Source: Xylaria sp. FL1777
Lineage: Eukaryota; Ascomycota; Sordariomycetes; Xylariales; Xylariaceae
Length of the DNA: 64,000 nt
Direction of reading: 5' to 3'
Assembly (NCBI GenBank): GCA_022578965.1
Contig: MU400538.1
Span: 124,001-188,000 of the forward strand
Position numbers and translations under genes: made by a program. This document shows positions 33,510 through 46,197 of the stretch, one piece after another. Positions within the stretch are counted from its first letter, which is position 1. Each line of letters opens with the position of its first letter. The notes under the pieces were generated by a model. That model had not been told where the DNA came from, searched no databases, and was given only the letters and a program-made list of their open reading frames with translations.

Positions 33510-36500
33510 ACTCGCTGCTCCTACATAGATACTCGAGGAAGAACTGGATGGAGGCGAGTATCAGGTAAATTCCGATAAGGTTAAACAGGGAGCGCAAGTC
33601 TCCGTATAAAATAAAAATTATATCGACGGCCTCTCCATGGATTATGACTTATATCAAAACCGCGTGAGAGGTTCCAGCTTTTGTGACGAGCTTACCGAGA
33701 TATACTAGGTATCACTCATCGATCTCCTCCGAGGGCTGGCTACATCGACTACTATACGCAGTAGGAAGTTACCAACCTTTTTCTCCACTTAGTTTGATCA
33801 TTCCACCATACACGTGTATTTACCCTGGCCCTAATACGAATTTGTCAAGTTTTGACGTGAAGGTATAACCTTGCTATACCACACGATCTGCTACCTGGGT
33901 AGTACAGTGTACTCAGTATATCGCGCAGTCCACTTGCGTAGATACTTCATTACGCTTAGAAATATTAATCGGATAACTATACCGGTGGAGATGGTTATTT
34001 TATGCTGTGATAGCAAGTAGTTGTTACCCCGGACTCGGGAAGAAACGTCAATGTATAGGCATGTAATTTACATCTACTCGGTTATGTTTGTACCTGCATA
34101 TCGGCTGCGCCATGCAGCTGCATGCTATACGCAGATGCTGGAGTTGTGATATGGGGTATTAAGCTACTGCTGTACTTAGTAATAGTATACGCATATGTGG
34201 AGGGTGTGACTCTCCAACAAAGGCGGCGGCATTTCAAGTTGGAGCCGGGGTGGTTCGGGTGCAAGTCCACTACTCACGTAGATTTTCGACAACAACTGCC
34301 GTTGTCTGTTAGGCGTTAGGCCGGAAGAACGCGTTATTCTCTTGGCTTCGAAAGCCTAGATCAGTGTGGAAATTCCGTAAGTGTTTTTTTAGCTTTTTAT
34401 TAGCTTGGTTCTTGGCTGATGGAAAGCTTCGCAAACAACGGTTTCGGGGAGGATTTGGTCCCAGGTTACAAGCTACTCTGGAAAGTATTTAGTGCGATCA
34501 TGGGTTGCCAACCGGTGGGTTCCTCCTCTTACACTAGACTAGGTATGTAAGCGAAGTTCGCCGATGCTGCATCCTACCATACTTTTTACTGCTTTTGGAA
34601 TTCCAGAGGCCGTTCACGTCTATGTGTATATGTAATCTGTACGCATACGCTGTGTACACTATGCACCAACTTACGGCATATGCGCTACAGTAGGGTAGAT
34701 ACCGGCAGTTCATATAATCGTTTATCACTAGATACTTTGTATATGTCAGCATTTATCAGTGTAAGTTACAATGGCGCGTCATCTAGTTATACCACACGTA
34801 CAAACGGTATGTATGTAGTAGACCAGTCGACTCGGCATCCCATATCTTTTACATCCCCGAGATAACGTACGAGCGTGGCCGAATGGTACCAGAAAGCATC
34901 ATAGGTGGGTAGATGTAAACCTTTAGTAAATAGTGTGTTGTAAGCAGGTTTTTTTCGCTTTACGACAGAACATATAGATATACGGCCTTTTCTAGCGAAG
35001 TGATGTTAATTTCTCTCGGCACCTTTTCTCCGGTTCCGTACCCGGTTCATCATTTCAGCATGCAGGGCGCGCAGTGATTGCACACTGCGGGGATCACAGC
35101 GCAGATAATGGCACCATCACCAACGGCTTAGAAATACGTATTGCATTGAGAGCTACCCGAAAGGATTACGAATTGGTAGAAGTTATACACTAGTTGTATT
35201 GGAAATAAAAGACCAGCTACATACAAACTGCGGGTGTGCTCACGATCTCTCAATTGTAATTTCTCCCGACGTCGCTCGGCAGTTTTTGCATACGATTACC
35301 AGCTACCTATCTTCGAAACAGTACCCAGTGAAGATATATCTAGGTATAGTGTGCCGTCAGGTCAAAGACACCTCCAATCCTAAACTCTTGTGAAAGTGTA
35401 CATGTAATATCTAGACCTACTAACCTGGTAATTATATACGGTGCCTGAATGCTAGACCTAGGTCTCTCAAAAGTTTAGCTTAGACTGTATTCAAGAAGTC
35501 AGGAAGGGCGTACTCAGGAGTGCATACGCATACGTCTATTTAGGTAGCATTGCATTAGCTTCCATGCAAGTACACTATCTTGGTATTGAAGCGAGCCATA
35601 TTACTTACCGATAATAGGTTCTTTATCTACACTTTAACGGTTCTCTTAAACACTCTTTTGGGCTATATATTAATATTGTAGTGGGATACTAGAAATTTAA
35701 TTCCTGAGCTTATTAGTCTTTTGACCTAGATACTAGGAAACTACTATAGGTCATTCATACTATGTCCTGTTTTTATCCCAGCCTTTAGATACTCTTAACG
35801 ATCTGCATATAACCCAGCCAGTATTCATGTAAGACCATGATATGATCTGGTTTACGTACAGTACACTATTTTACTAGTGTAACCAACCGGCTGGGTACAG
35901 ACTATCGTAAACAGTATCCGACATGAGCTTTTCGGGAATAATAGTTACACTATATCAACAACTAGAAGAAACTTAAACGCCACATCCTCCTTTTTTGCTA
36001 ATGGCAAGTGTGCACATAATGGTCTATACTTTTTCGAAACACTAGCAACCATTTTGGGTCCATTTAGCTACTATTACGTACATGCAGTAGAGTTGATCTT
36101 ACCACTTTCAAGGCTTACTAGCAACCCCTTTATACTAGTGTAGTATAAAGTGAAAACCTTGTCAACCCCACTCCATCAAAAGCTAGCTACCCCTGCTCAT
36201 ACCAGCTAGATATCCAAAATACTACCATACACTATGTATGCTACATATGTGCCGAAGCATGCAACGCGAGCAATTCTAGCCTACTGTGGGCTATTAAGTA
36301 AACATGCAGCGCCGGTAGTCTGATCTCGATGTGTTGCATAATGCTTCCATCGTGGTCCATGGCCCTTCAACTGTGACAGGGTTCGCAGGAATCCTCTGAC
36401 AGAACTCCCGACTCCTACTACAATCTTTTAGTTCACGCCGTTTAAATACAAGATATGCCGTGCTAGGTGCTAACTACACGGTTCACTCGGCGGCGGCTTG

Positions 36501-36541
36501 CATAACTCACGTTGGTACTAGGTATCTACCAAGACAACACC
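33510..36541. other. Gene-free AT-rich interval
   Basis: 3.0 kb between the divergent CFEM receptor and GMC oxidoreductase genes. AT-rich with many short ORFs, none with recognisable domains or coding bias. No complete tRNA, repeat array or element end was seen. Confidence 0.45.
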
Positions 36542-38773
36542 ATGCGGTTCGCGGGTTTGATCTCGGCTACCTTATTAGTCGACGCCGCCTTTTCACTGTT
36601 AGCTACTTCCAGGGAACTTAGTCAGCGCGTGTCTAAGTCTTATATAGCTCTCATCACAGCCAGAGGCACAGTCCATTCGTTCGGAGTCGGAAGCGTGTCA
36701 ATAATGATACGATAGACTATGACTATGTTGTCGTTGGGTCAGGACCAGGCGGTGGTCCGGTCGCGGCCAACCTCGCCATTGCCGGCTTCAAGGTCTTGCT
36801 AATCGATGCCGGTGATGACTCTGGAGAAGGTGAAGTAAATTCCCATGCATATTTACTGCCCGTATTAACAAATTGCCAACAGCAATAAAGGAAGTTGTTC
36901 CCGGTTTGCACTTCTTGGCTTCTGAGTTTGAGGAGACAACGTGGAGTTTCTGGGTCAACCACTATGACGATATAGGCCAGCAAAGGAAAGACTCCAAGAT
37001 GATCTACAATTTGCCAAATTGCACTCAGTACAGGGGACTCTACCCTCCTGCAGGCGCAGAGCCAGTTGGTATCCTATACCCTAGAGCCGGCACACTCGGT
37101 GGTTGCTCGCGACACAACGCCATGATCACAATGTATCCATTCGATCAAGACTGGGATAACATTGCCACATTAACCGGTGACAACTCCTGGGCGGGAGAGA
37201 ACATGAGACAGTACTTCGAGAAAATAGAGAAGAACGAGTACCTTCCAAGTAGTATCATTGGCCATGGCTTCAACGGCTGGCTGACAACTTCGGTCACATA
37301 TTTAGGCCTCGTTCTAGAGGACTTCAAATTCCTTAATCTAGTATTATCAGGCGCCACGGCAGCTGGCAAGGGCCTTGTAACGGGGCTCGTCAGCACTGTA
37401 ACAAACTTGGCTAACATTCTCGCCATCGACATCAACGCTCCAGGCCAACTTGGCAGGCCTGGGTTGTACCAAGTTCCCATCGCTATGAAAAACGGCGTCA
37501 GAGCCTCTCCGCGGCAGCGCATTCTTGATGTTGCCAACGCCGCCAACGATAATGGAACTCGCAAGTATCATCTCGATATCAAGCTAAATACCTTAGTAAG
37601 CCCACTGGCCCCAGCAAAAGGTATATATCCCACGAAACTTACATTTACTAGGTTACCAAGATCAATTTTGAGGACTCGGATGGCACTCCCCGCGCAGTCG
37701 GCGTCGAGTACATGGAAGGGAAGAGCCTGTACCGCGCTGATGCTCGTTCTACCACGGCTCAGGTCACCGGCACAGGATCTGTCCGGGCCTCGCGAGAAGT
37801 CATCGTCTCCGGAGGCGCATATAACACCCCACAGCTTCTGAAACTCAGTGGGATCGGGCCCGCCTCCGAGCTTAAGTCGTTCGGGATCCCGGTAGTTGCG
37901 GATCTTCCCGGTGTTGTATGTTTGCCGCCTTAATACCCCTCTCTCATAAACACCACAAGTCACTAACAATACAAATAGGGCACCAATATGCAAGACAGAT
38001 ACGAGAATGCGGTGATATCTGTGACTGACAAGGACTACGCCTTGACCGCAGACTGCACTTTCTTGCTAACCGACGGCCCCGACCCCTGTCTCGAAAAGTG
38101 GCAGGCTGGCACTGATCAGGCGGAAAAAGGCGTGTACGCCACGAACGGGGGTGCGGTGGCCTACGTGCTCAAGTCATCCGTTGCAGACAAAGACGCCGAC
38201 GTCATCATCCTGGGAGCGCCGGGCGCCTTCCCCGGTTACTTCCCGGGCTACTCCCGCTACACGCTCGGCGACAAACGTCATTGGTCGTGGCTCATCCTGA
38301 AGGGCCACACGCGTAACCGCGCAGGCACCGTGAAGCTGGTGTCCACGGACCCGCGCGACACGCCGAACATCACGTTCCAGAGCTTCGCGCAGGGCGGCGA
38401 CGAGGACGTCCAGGCCTTGTACGAGGCGTTCCAGTGGAGCCGCAGCGCGATGGCCAGCTACATTCCCACCTTTGGCGCGTTCGAGGAAAGCTGGCCGGGC
38501 ACGAATTACACCGACGAGGCCGTTATAAAGCAGTGGCTGCAAGACGAGGCCTGGGGCCACCACGCCTCGTGTACCTGCCCGATGGGCGCCGATGACGATC
38601 CCATGGCCGTGCTAGACTCGAACCTGAAAGTTCGTGGTGTCGAAGGTCTGCGCGTCGTCGATGCGTCGGTCTTCCCTCGGATTCCGGGCTTTTATATCGC
38701 TGCGGCTATCTATACCATGAGTCAGAAGGCTAGCGAAATGATCATCGCGGACGCGAAAGTGGGAGCATCGTAA
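36542..38773 (+). CDS. Secreted GMC-family FAD oxidoreductase
   Basis: A glucose-methanol-choline oxidoreductase, an FAD enzyme oxidising an alcohol or sugar outside the cell. Exons 36542-36597, 36672-36829, 36883-37595, 37652-37915 and 37979-38773 give 661 residues. The signal peptide [18 protein letters not shown] is spliced to the body by a 74-nt intron. The dinucleotide motif is [17 protein letters not shown], followed by [21 protein letters not shown] is the first GMC signature, and [21 protein letters not shown] the second. The active-site His lies in [13 protein letters not shown], followed by [16 protein letters not shown]. Family length is right. The substrate (aryl alcohol, sugar, other) cannot be fixed. 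The last exon is more GC-rich than the first three. Confidence 0.92.
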
Positions 38774-39829
38774 GAGCATTGTGCGAGTATGTCGGGACAT
38801 AATTGGTTGAGTACAAACAACTGGACTAATAGGCACGCTCTACAGCGACAGTGACGTGTATATGGTATATTCTCTTATGTGTTAATACTAATTCTATCTT
38901 GGTTATGGGTTCTTGTATTGTTTAAGAACCGAGTGTTTATATTACAATAAGCTTCAGGATATAATTTAAGCTTAATGGTACATATGGAAGGGAAGACTGA
39001 ACAGGAGAGATTCGGTCAATAATTCATAGCAAATAGAGGATATCACTCTATTCGTAGCTTATGGGAAAGCAGCCAGTAATTAACTCGTCGACTACATACT
39101 TCTTTAACGTACTAGATGAGCTGCTTGTTCCATTCTTGAATTCTTTAATCGAGTGTAAACTCATTTCATAAGAGGTAAAAGGCTTCAAAACTCGATAATT
39201 AAATTCGTCATTTACAATGGCATTGTTCACATTAAGACATGCTCTATGCTATTGACAACAAGTTGCCATAATTACAACCAGAAGAATCTCGACACTCCCC
39301 CTTTTAATCCCCTAATCCAGCTATGGGTAATCAAACCATAGATTGCCCTGATGACCCAAGGCTTCTTCCTTCTTCATCCGCCTCAATCTTGCTACTACTG
39401 GCCTGAGAACAGACCTCCAAAACCCCCTGTAAGAAATTTTGACATTACATGTCGACTGGTTTATTGAACCACATAGGGGGGGCTGTCTATGTTTGGAACT
39501 CACCTCATTTGTATGAGATTCAGTCATAAGAGACTATTCACTTGCCTAACTCGGCCGTTTCTCGTTTACGAATACTCTACTGCTTCGCTATATACAACTA
39601 TTAGTTTTCAAACTACACGAGGGCTCGTTACCTTGGCCCTCTCATTTCTAATCCTTTATTCCAAACCGATCATAACAGGGCTGAGCTAGGATTTCTTCCG
39701 CTCACAGACCCTTAGCCGATTTCCCTATATATATACGTGTGTGTGTGTGATCAGTTAGTATATAAGTCGGACACTTATAATAGGAGATCTTACCTTCTCA
39801 GTTTAACAGAGTAAAACTGTTAGAACATT

Positions 39830-39871
39830 GGGGTCCCGCCACCACCCGAGAGCACAGAAGTCTCCCGCCCC
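39830..39871. repeat. Hairpin motif copy 1
   Basis: Begins GGGGTCCCGCCA and ends GTCTCCCGCCCC. The centre reads CCCGAGAGCACAGAAGTCTCCCG, so the inner stem is weaker than in copy 2. Confidence 0.6.
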
Positions 39872-40050
39872 AATGTCAGACCGGACCTGGTCATGTTGAA
39901 ACTGCACATCTGTTAGTCAATATATCCCCTAGAGGTTTCTTATCCCCAAGACTTGTCTTCTCCCCAGTTTTCCCGTCCGCCATAGTTCGTTAACAGGCTC
40001 GCGTCAAAGGCTCGGGGTATAAGAACTTACATGCTGTTGAAGTTTAGACT

Positions 40051-40093
40051 GGGGTCCCGCCACACACCCGGGAGCTCGGTAGTCTCCCGCCCC
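40051..40093. repeat. Hairpin motif copy 2
   Basis: Best copy: GGGG outer pair with CCCC, and an inner CGGGAG / CTCCCG stem separated by a 9-nt loop CTCGGTAGT. Confidence 0.7.
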
Positions 40094-40100
40094 ATTTCGT

Positions 40101-40306
40101 CTTTCTTTCTGTTTTTTCTTTCTGTCTTTTCTTTCTGTCTTTTCTTTCTGTCTTTTCTTTCTGTCTTTTCTTTCTGTCTTTTCTTTCTGTCTTTTCTTTC
40201 TGTCTTTTCTTTCTGTGTTTTCTTTCTGTCTTTTCTTTCTGTCTTTTCTTTCTGTCTTTTCTTTCTGTCTTTTCTTTCTGTCTTTTCTTTCTGTTTTTCT
40301 TTCTGT
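40101..40306. repeat. 13-bp tandem repeat, about 16 units
   Basis: Unit TCTTTTCTTTCTG, all pyrimidine except one G. The repeat is nearly perfect in the middle and degenerates at both ends. Because 13 is not a multiple of three, the three minus-strand frames all read as the same 13-residue Lys/Arg/Glu repeat, which explains several overlapping long ORFs that I do not call genes. Confidence 0.9.
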
Positions 40307-40337
40307 TTTTTTTGTCTTTTTTTTTTCTTTTTTGAAT

Positions 40338-40380
40338 GGAGTCCCACCGCACACCCGGAAGCCTGATAGTCTTCCGCTCC
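40338..40380. repeat. Hairpin motif copy 3
   Basis: Divergent copy starting GGAGTCCCACCGCACACC, with CGGAAG / CTTCCG as inner stem. The stem base change is matched on the other side (GGGAG to GGAAG, CTCCC to CTTCC), so pairing is kept. Confidence 0.65.
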
Positions 40381-40555
40381 ATTTTGTTTTAGAGATCCTT
40401 TTTCAAGATCTCTTTTTTTGGCCCACCTCTTTCCCCCCCCCTTTTTTATCTCTTTTCTTCCTTTTTTTTCTTCCTTTTTTTTCTTCCTTTTTTTTCTTCC
40501 TTTTTTTCTTCCTTTTTTGCTTTTCCTTTTGCTTTTCTCTTTTCTTCTTTCTTCT
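40381..40555. repeat. Second pyrimidine tract (CTTCC/T-run units)
   Basis: Degenerate units of about 12-13 nt built from CTTCC plus a T run; strand-asymmetric pyrimidine DNA like the neighbouring 13-bp repeat but of different unit. Confidence 0.75.
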
Positions 40556-40594
40556 GGCCCACACACACCCGAGAGCCCGGTAGTCTCCCCCTCC
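40556..40594. repeat. Hairpin motif copy 4
   Basis: Shortest copy: GGCCCACACACACCCGAGAG, then CCCGGTAGTCTCCCCCTCC. It shares the GGTAGTCTCCC core with copy 2, but the outer stem has decayed. Confidence 0.55.
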
Positions 40595-40871
40595 AATTGT
40601 TTGGTTCCCCCGAGTCCCCCACACTCCCCCCGGCGTTGCCCACTTCTTGTTCCCGGTGCCCGCTCGTTATTTCCCCAGTTCCCCTCCGATCTATATCTTG
40701 TATATACCGAATAGGTAGTTACGAGAACTACTGCTGCCTCATAGTCCCCCTATTGCCCAGTCTCCTCTAGTTACCCTATCTCCCTATATCCATATCTCAT
40801 ACGTTAACTAGCTTGGAGGCCTGCCATACATCCGAGGATTTTCGAAGTTCCCCCACTAAATAAGACCCTGG

Positions 40872-41093
40872 CTATTGAACCCCCAGTATCTCAGTCTGTA
40901 TCGAGTTGTCGTCTTTGTCAAGCATCTTTTTGGGTTGTATTATTGGGCGGCCGGAGGTCGGGGCATTCGTTTCATTATTGGTGGGATCTTCGTATAATTC
41001 GTACAGGCGTCTCGGTTTCTCGAAGGGGTCGTTATGCGGTGGCAGGTCGTAGGCATCGGCGGGGATCAGGAGGGGACCAGGATGAGAAGCCAA
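40872..41093 (-). CDS. Possible 73-residue hypothetical protein
   Basis: An uninterrupted frame starting MASHPGPLLIPADAYDLPPH and ending in LDKDDNSIQTEILGVQ. Codon choice looks coding (many C-ending codons), and the peptide is proline- and acidic-rich without hydrophobic core or known motif. It stands alone in repeat-rich DNA; it could be an exon of an unassembled gene, a relic, or chance. Confidence 0.3.
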   Translation of the reverse strand: MASHPGPLLIPADAYDLPPHNDPFEKPRRLYELYEDPTNNETNAPTSGRPIIQPKKMLDKDDNSIQTEILGVQ

Positions 41094-43413
41094 GTAGGAT
41101 AGGGTACAAGAAAGATGAGCGGCAAAAGAATATAGAGAAAGAAAGAAAATAAGGAAGGAAAGTGAGCGGTGGTTGAGGCGTCCACCTGAAGAATATGAGA
41201 AAGTGTTTACGGATTCGTGCCCGGAGTTGTTGTTGTTTTGTGGTTGTTGCTGTTGTTGTTATTGCTGTTGTCACATGGCTTATAATAAGGACACAATCAG
41301 CCTCCTATAACCTTATAACCTTAAGGCGGTTTAGTTTAGCGTCGGACTTTCATAATATCCTTAATCAGCAAACGGAGTCTAAGTTGTATGTTGACCTTTA
41401 ATTAAATACTTATCTCAAGTACTTGGGTAGGTGGGTACTTAGAGGGTAGAGATGCTATCATCGCCAATTTACGCGCTTTATACTTGAATACAACCCCTCT
41501 TGAATAGCTACGTGATCCGCCAGCACACGCCCAATACTTGAATATAATCCCTCGGAGCAATTGCCAATCATGTGTGTCATAAATCTGTACACGATATTCC
41601 TACTGATACAAGCCATCAACCCACTATAGAGGTATCCCCAGAAGTATAACTCTTTTTATTTATAAGTGATCATCCCACTGACAGAAGCCTTTGTCCCACT
41701 AAGGAGGAGCCATAGTAGGGCTGCACACATTGTAATGCCTGCTTTAGGTACTTACAGTTAGATATGCGCACTTAGTGGAGAATTTGTTCTCTAGAACTTC
41801 GTCTCGTTTGACTCCTCCTTTTCATATACCTACTGACCTTAATCGGGTTGAAAACACGGCTCAGAGGTTTCCTGTACTAGAGGTGACATTCTGATAAACC
41901 ATTTGTATGGGATTTTTCAAAATGTAACTCATGAACGCGTAATTTTGGCGAGTTTCGGGGACATGTTTTCCGTGTGTCTTTGTTGATTCCGGCCGTTGCC
42001 TAGCTACACCAAGCCACACTAGCCATAACAACCACACCAGCCACAACACAGCGGTGGTACACCAAAATTTTGCCGCGTCGTGGACACACAATTGCTTTTA
42101 CCTTCATTGATGCACATTAATCAACCCAAGGTAAAGTTAATCAAAGCAACAAGTTGTCAACACTTACCATTAATTAAGTCTAGGGTAAGATGAGCCAGTA
42201 TGAGATATTTCTGCTTAATTCCCTCGTGTAAAAACAATATGCACACACACTAACCCACTTACAGCACCTATGATCTCACTACGCTTCCCTTCTAACACCT
42301 ACTAACACCGCTGTACTTACCTACCATTTTGTTACTAGCACTTGGCAGCGTTATATTCATTTCACTACCTAGGTAGGTACCCAACGCTTAAGTCATGATA
42401 TGCGGTATCATTGATCTATTCATCTTTTGTTATCTACCAGTGTTGTAGTCATGTCTGATTTATGTAAGAATCTCCATGCTCTTTCTAACTTCCTATATGC
42501 TATATCATGCATGTCGGCATCCAGAGATCTCTCAGTACTCCTTTTTGCCTAACGTAGGTACAAAGCTAATCGTTTCTACTTTCAGTCGTAGTGACACGCC
42601 CGCAGCGGATACCTAACAGGCGCTATGGAGATCAGAAGCTAGCGCGCCATTAGCGGTTTGAGCACCCGCGACGAACCTTGACGGAGGCGCGACTAGAATC
42701 TGGCCAAGCCCGGACCTCCGCCAGGCTAGTTGTGCGACACTGCCTAGTGTACCGGTACCTACAGTAGGTAGGGTTAGTAATACCGAGAGTTGTGTTGTAC
42801 GTACATGTACCTACTGCTGTGTATTGTCCGGTAGGTGAGGTAGTGTAGGTACTTACTTTACACAGTTGACAGACAAGGCCATATTGTGGTCAGGTTTCTG
42901 GTTAGGTCTAGGTTTCGATTCGATGGCCGATTGGCCCACCTCTTCCCACTGCCAAGGCCGGACTGATCCTTGTTCTTGCTCCCAATGCTTGTTTCCTCTC
43001 CACTTGCAACGAAGGATTGCGTAACGTTCACCAGCAGGCTTTTGTTTCTCCTTTTCCACCATTCCACCATCCCTTCTGCAAAGGGACAATGCTCAGTTTC
43101 TGCGGCGTCAAGTAGCAGATGCGAACCGACTATCGTTCAATGCGGTGTGGGTTGTCTTCCGTGTAAATTTCGAGCGGCTTGTATTTATTTTACCTGTTTT
43201 TGATCCTCCATCTCTCATGGTGCCAATTTCGCCTTATTAGCCTACTCCGAACCCACACTCGTTTTTTTTTCGCATGCGCCGCAAACCCGTCTCGTCGCCC
43301 CCTGGAGACATCTGTGACACGAATAAATCGATACTAGACGTCCATCGTTTCCTGAACCCAACCCAACTTCGCCTTTCACGCCCTTTCGAACCGAGACGAA
43401 AGGAATAGCTTCA

Positions 43414-44871
43414 ATGATGGGGTTGGTCGAGCGATACAAGCTTCGCTCTCTCAGCGCCCGTCTCTCGCGTTGGCAGAAGATCGCCATTGGCCTCGCCGTT
43501 TCTTTCTTCGTCATCTACACCACGGCCCCGTATGACGGTGGCTTGCGAGCCTTCTTCCGATTCCAACAGAGTGTGGCCATAGACTATTATCAGAGTCAAC
43601 ACCCCAGTGACGGATGGCTATATAGAAGACAACGCTACCCAGTCGATCCTGATAATGATATTGGTATCATAATAAAAACAGGCTACGGTACCAAGCACCG
43701 CATGCCTCTCGCTCTACGGGCTTTGAGCAACGAATCTTTCTTCCCCGACATTCTCGTCGTTCAGGATTTTCCTGTCATACCCGAGCAGGAGCGCTACAAT
43801 CTGACAAATGGCAAAGGCGTGGAGGTTGTTGACATTCTTGGCTGGAATTTGAAAAGGGGCGCTCTCAAGGGAAGAGAGCACTTGGAGCGCATCTACAAAT
43901 ACAAAAACCTTGCTGATGCTGTCGAGGCCGAAGAGTGGGTTCTGTCGGAAGGCCTAGGCAGGGCTATCGGATGGGAACTCGACGCTATGAAGGTATGGGC
44001 TATCCTGTACTACCCCCCTAAACCGCACCGGCTGGCGTCATTAACAATGTCTTGTTAGTTTTTACCTGCGCTGGAATATGCCTGGCACACATTACCCAAG
44101 AAGAAGTGGTATATCATGTTGGATGATGATACCTACGTGATTAAGAGTACCCTCAGTCTGCTACTGGGTCACTTGAACTTCGGCCAGCCCCATTATCTAG
44201 GGAACCCGGTAGGAGATTACAAGGGCCGATTCCCTCACGGTGGATCGTCTGTTATCCTCTCCGGCGCCACCATGCGAAACCTTTTCGAGTGGCACCCCGA
44301 AATTGTAGCGAAAGCCCATCTAGAATCCCCATTTGCGATTTGGGGCGACAAGCTGCTAGCGACTACATTGATGAAAGTCGCCATATACCTGGACGAGTCC
44401 TATCGCCGCTTGTTCAACGGAGAACACCCTTGGATGACGAGATTGTGGATAGATCGACTATGCTTACCAATCGTGGGTTTCCACGGCCTGGGCAACAAAC
44501 AAAGTATGGAACAAGTCGGAGAAATCTTTAAAGACCAGCAAGGACCGGTATTATGGAGCTCAGTCGCTAAGATATACGGAGTGCCTGACTACCAGACGTT
44601 CATTGACGTACCTATCCGACCAAATATGAACTACGTTGGACGACTTGACGAGCTGAGCACAACGGTCGAGAATGTGGCCAAGGTGGAGGACTGCCTCGAG
44701 ATCTGTAATAAAGAGTCGACGACATGTTTGGCGTGGACCTACGATCCTAATAGCAAACGATGTGACCACGCCCCGTGGGCGATCCTAGGTGACATGGCTG
44801 ATGGACGGTTCTCAGGTGTTAATGGGAAGTTGGGCAAGAAACTAGTCAGTCGGTGTCATACGCCCTCTTGA
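43414..44871 (+). CDS. GT31-like (fringe-related) glycosyltransferase with PAN-like tail
   Basis: A type-II Golgi membrane glycosyltransferase. Exons 43414-43992 and 44059-44871 give 463 residues. A single TM segment at about 22-42 (KIAIGLAVSFFVIYTTAP) follows a short basic cytosolic tail. The catalytic domain contains IIIKTGYGT, the acidic metal site MLDDDTYV (D215-D217) preceded by KKWYIM, and GNPVGDYKGRFPHGGSSVIL, the pattern of fungal fringe-like GT31 proteins. The last ~85 residues hold a cysteine-rich segment, VEDCLEICNKESTTCLAW ... KRCDHAPW, resembling a PAN/apple module that may bind glycan or protein. Two adjacent ATGs (43414, 43417) could start it. Donor and acceptor sugars are unknown. 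Confidence 0.85.
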
Positions 44872-46197
44872 AGCTTCTCAGGCTTACCTAGTGCATCCTC
44901 GTTTCTCCCTTGGTTTTTTCTTTTTCTTTTCTTCCTTTTTTTTTTGTTTAGATATATGTGTGTATATATAATTATATAGACTTATACGGGCATATTTTGG
45001 TATCGGTGCATGGGGCGAGCAGCTTGGAACAGGCAGGCTAACCTACTCACGATGCTCAGACCTTGGCTGGAATCTGGAAGGGTTTTGACGAATTGAAATG
45101 ATACCCGGGGGGAGTTGCCTTTGGTGCTGTAATGGTAATAGACTGCAACACACCCGGATAGTGTAATCCTAATGGACGCACATATTGGATGACTTATGAT
45201 ATGACTTATGATAACGGGATATTGACGACGATGGTAATGACGATAACATGTGACTGATATGCGACTATGTCCAAACAATTGTAAAGAGGCCATAGACCAC
45301 GGAGAAAAGTCCCATGACAAGTTCAGGATAGATAGGTAGATAATTAACCAGAAACTAGGATAGCAATATCAATTAATCTGCTTAAGATCTGTGGCATGCC
45401 ATCTATGTAAGTTCTTGTTTCAAACAAAATGCTACGCCGCGCGGCTGTGGTCATACATTAATGTCACCTGGTGTGGTAACACACGTTTGATAGATGCCAC
45501 TGGTTTTAAGACAATACCTAGACGGTCACGATCTTACCTATAGTTTCACCTCCGACAACACAACTAGTACAAAGTTTGGAGTGTTTTATCTTATTATACG
45601 TTGTTCATGGTGAGACGGGGAGAATTTATTTTCATAGACAATTTGTGTAGCATAACCACGAGCCACTATCATCTGTACGAGTCTACCTGCATATAAGCTA
45701 CGAATACGATATGAGGTAGGTTAGGTAGTAGCTTGGAGGTTGATGACGTGTGGGGCATAATACTTACTCTTTAATGGAGGGGTAGGTATACCTATTGACT
45801 TTTGACGTCAGCCTACCTACCTCCTACCTACACTATTTTTTTCACCACTATACCGGTTGGTCCAAGTCTCTAAGTCCTAGGTAACTAGACTAAACACACC
45901 AGATAGAATACTGGACGAGAGAATAATAACGAAATCAAATCACACCTAAGCCCCTAGGACTACCTACCTGTATACTGCTACTCACTTTAATTATATATTT
46001 AATCCCGATCTAGATCTAGCCGATCCAAACTCGACTTTCGTCCTCTCAACTTTGCCGTCTCTACGTACCTACTTAGGAGATCGAAACAAAGCGCGTAAAC
46101 ACACCAACACAACGCAACACACCATCTACAACAACGCAAACGTCACCAGTTGTTTCATCTGTCTTTCTCGTCTCGTCTGCACATCTCGGCGATCGAG

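Larger units (their letters stand above)
38774..43413. other. Gene-poor 4.6-kb interval with repeats
   Basis: Contains the 3' side of the GMC gene, a TATA/TG microsatellite (39725-39750), the hairpin-motif and pyrimidine block (39830-40594), a possible small ORF (40872-41093), a GTT-rich tract (41225-41275), a perfect TACCTAGGTA palindrome (42366-42375) and, at the right end, the glycosyltransferase promoter. No other gene supported. Confidence 0.5.

Noticed and set aside
34872..34920. GCGTGGCCGAATGGTACC, like the start of a Ser/Leu tRNA
   Set aside because: Only the D-arm resemblance is present; no downstream arms or acceptor pairing.
40004..40643. Several overlapping Lys/Arg-rich ORFs of 65-189 residues on the minus strand and Phe/Ser-rich ones on the plus strand
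   Set aside because: All are translations of the pyrimidine tandem repeats and T runs; they appear in every frame and have no domain.
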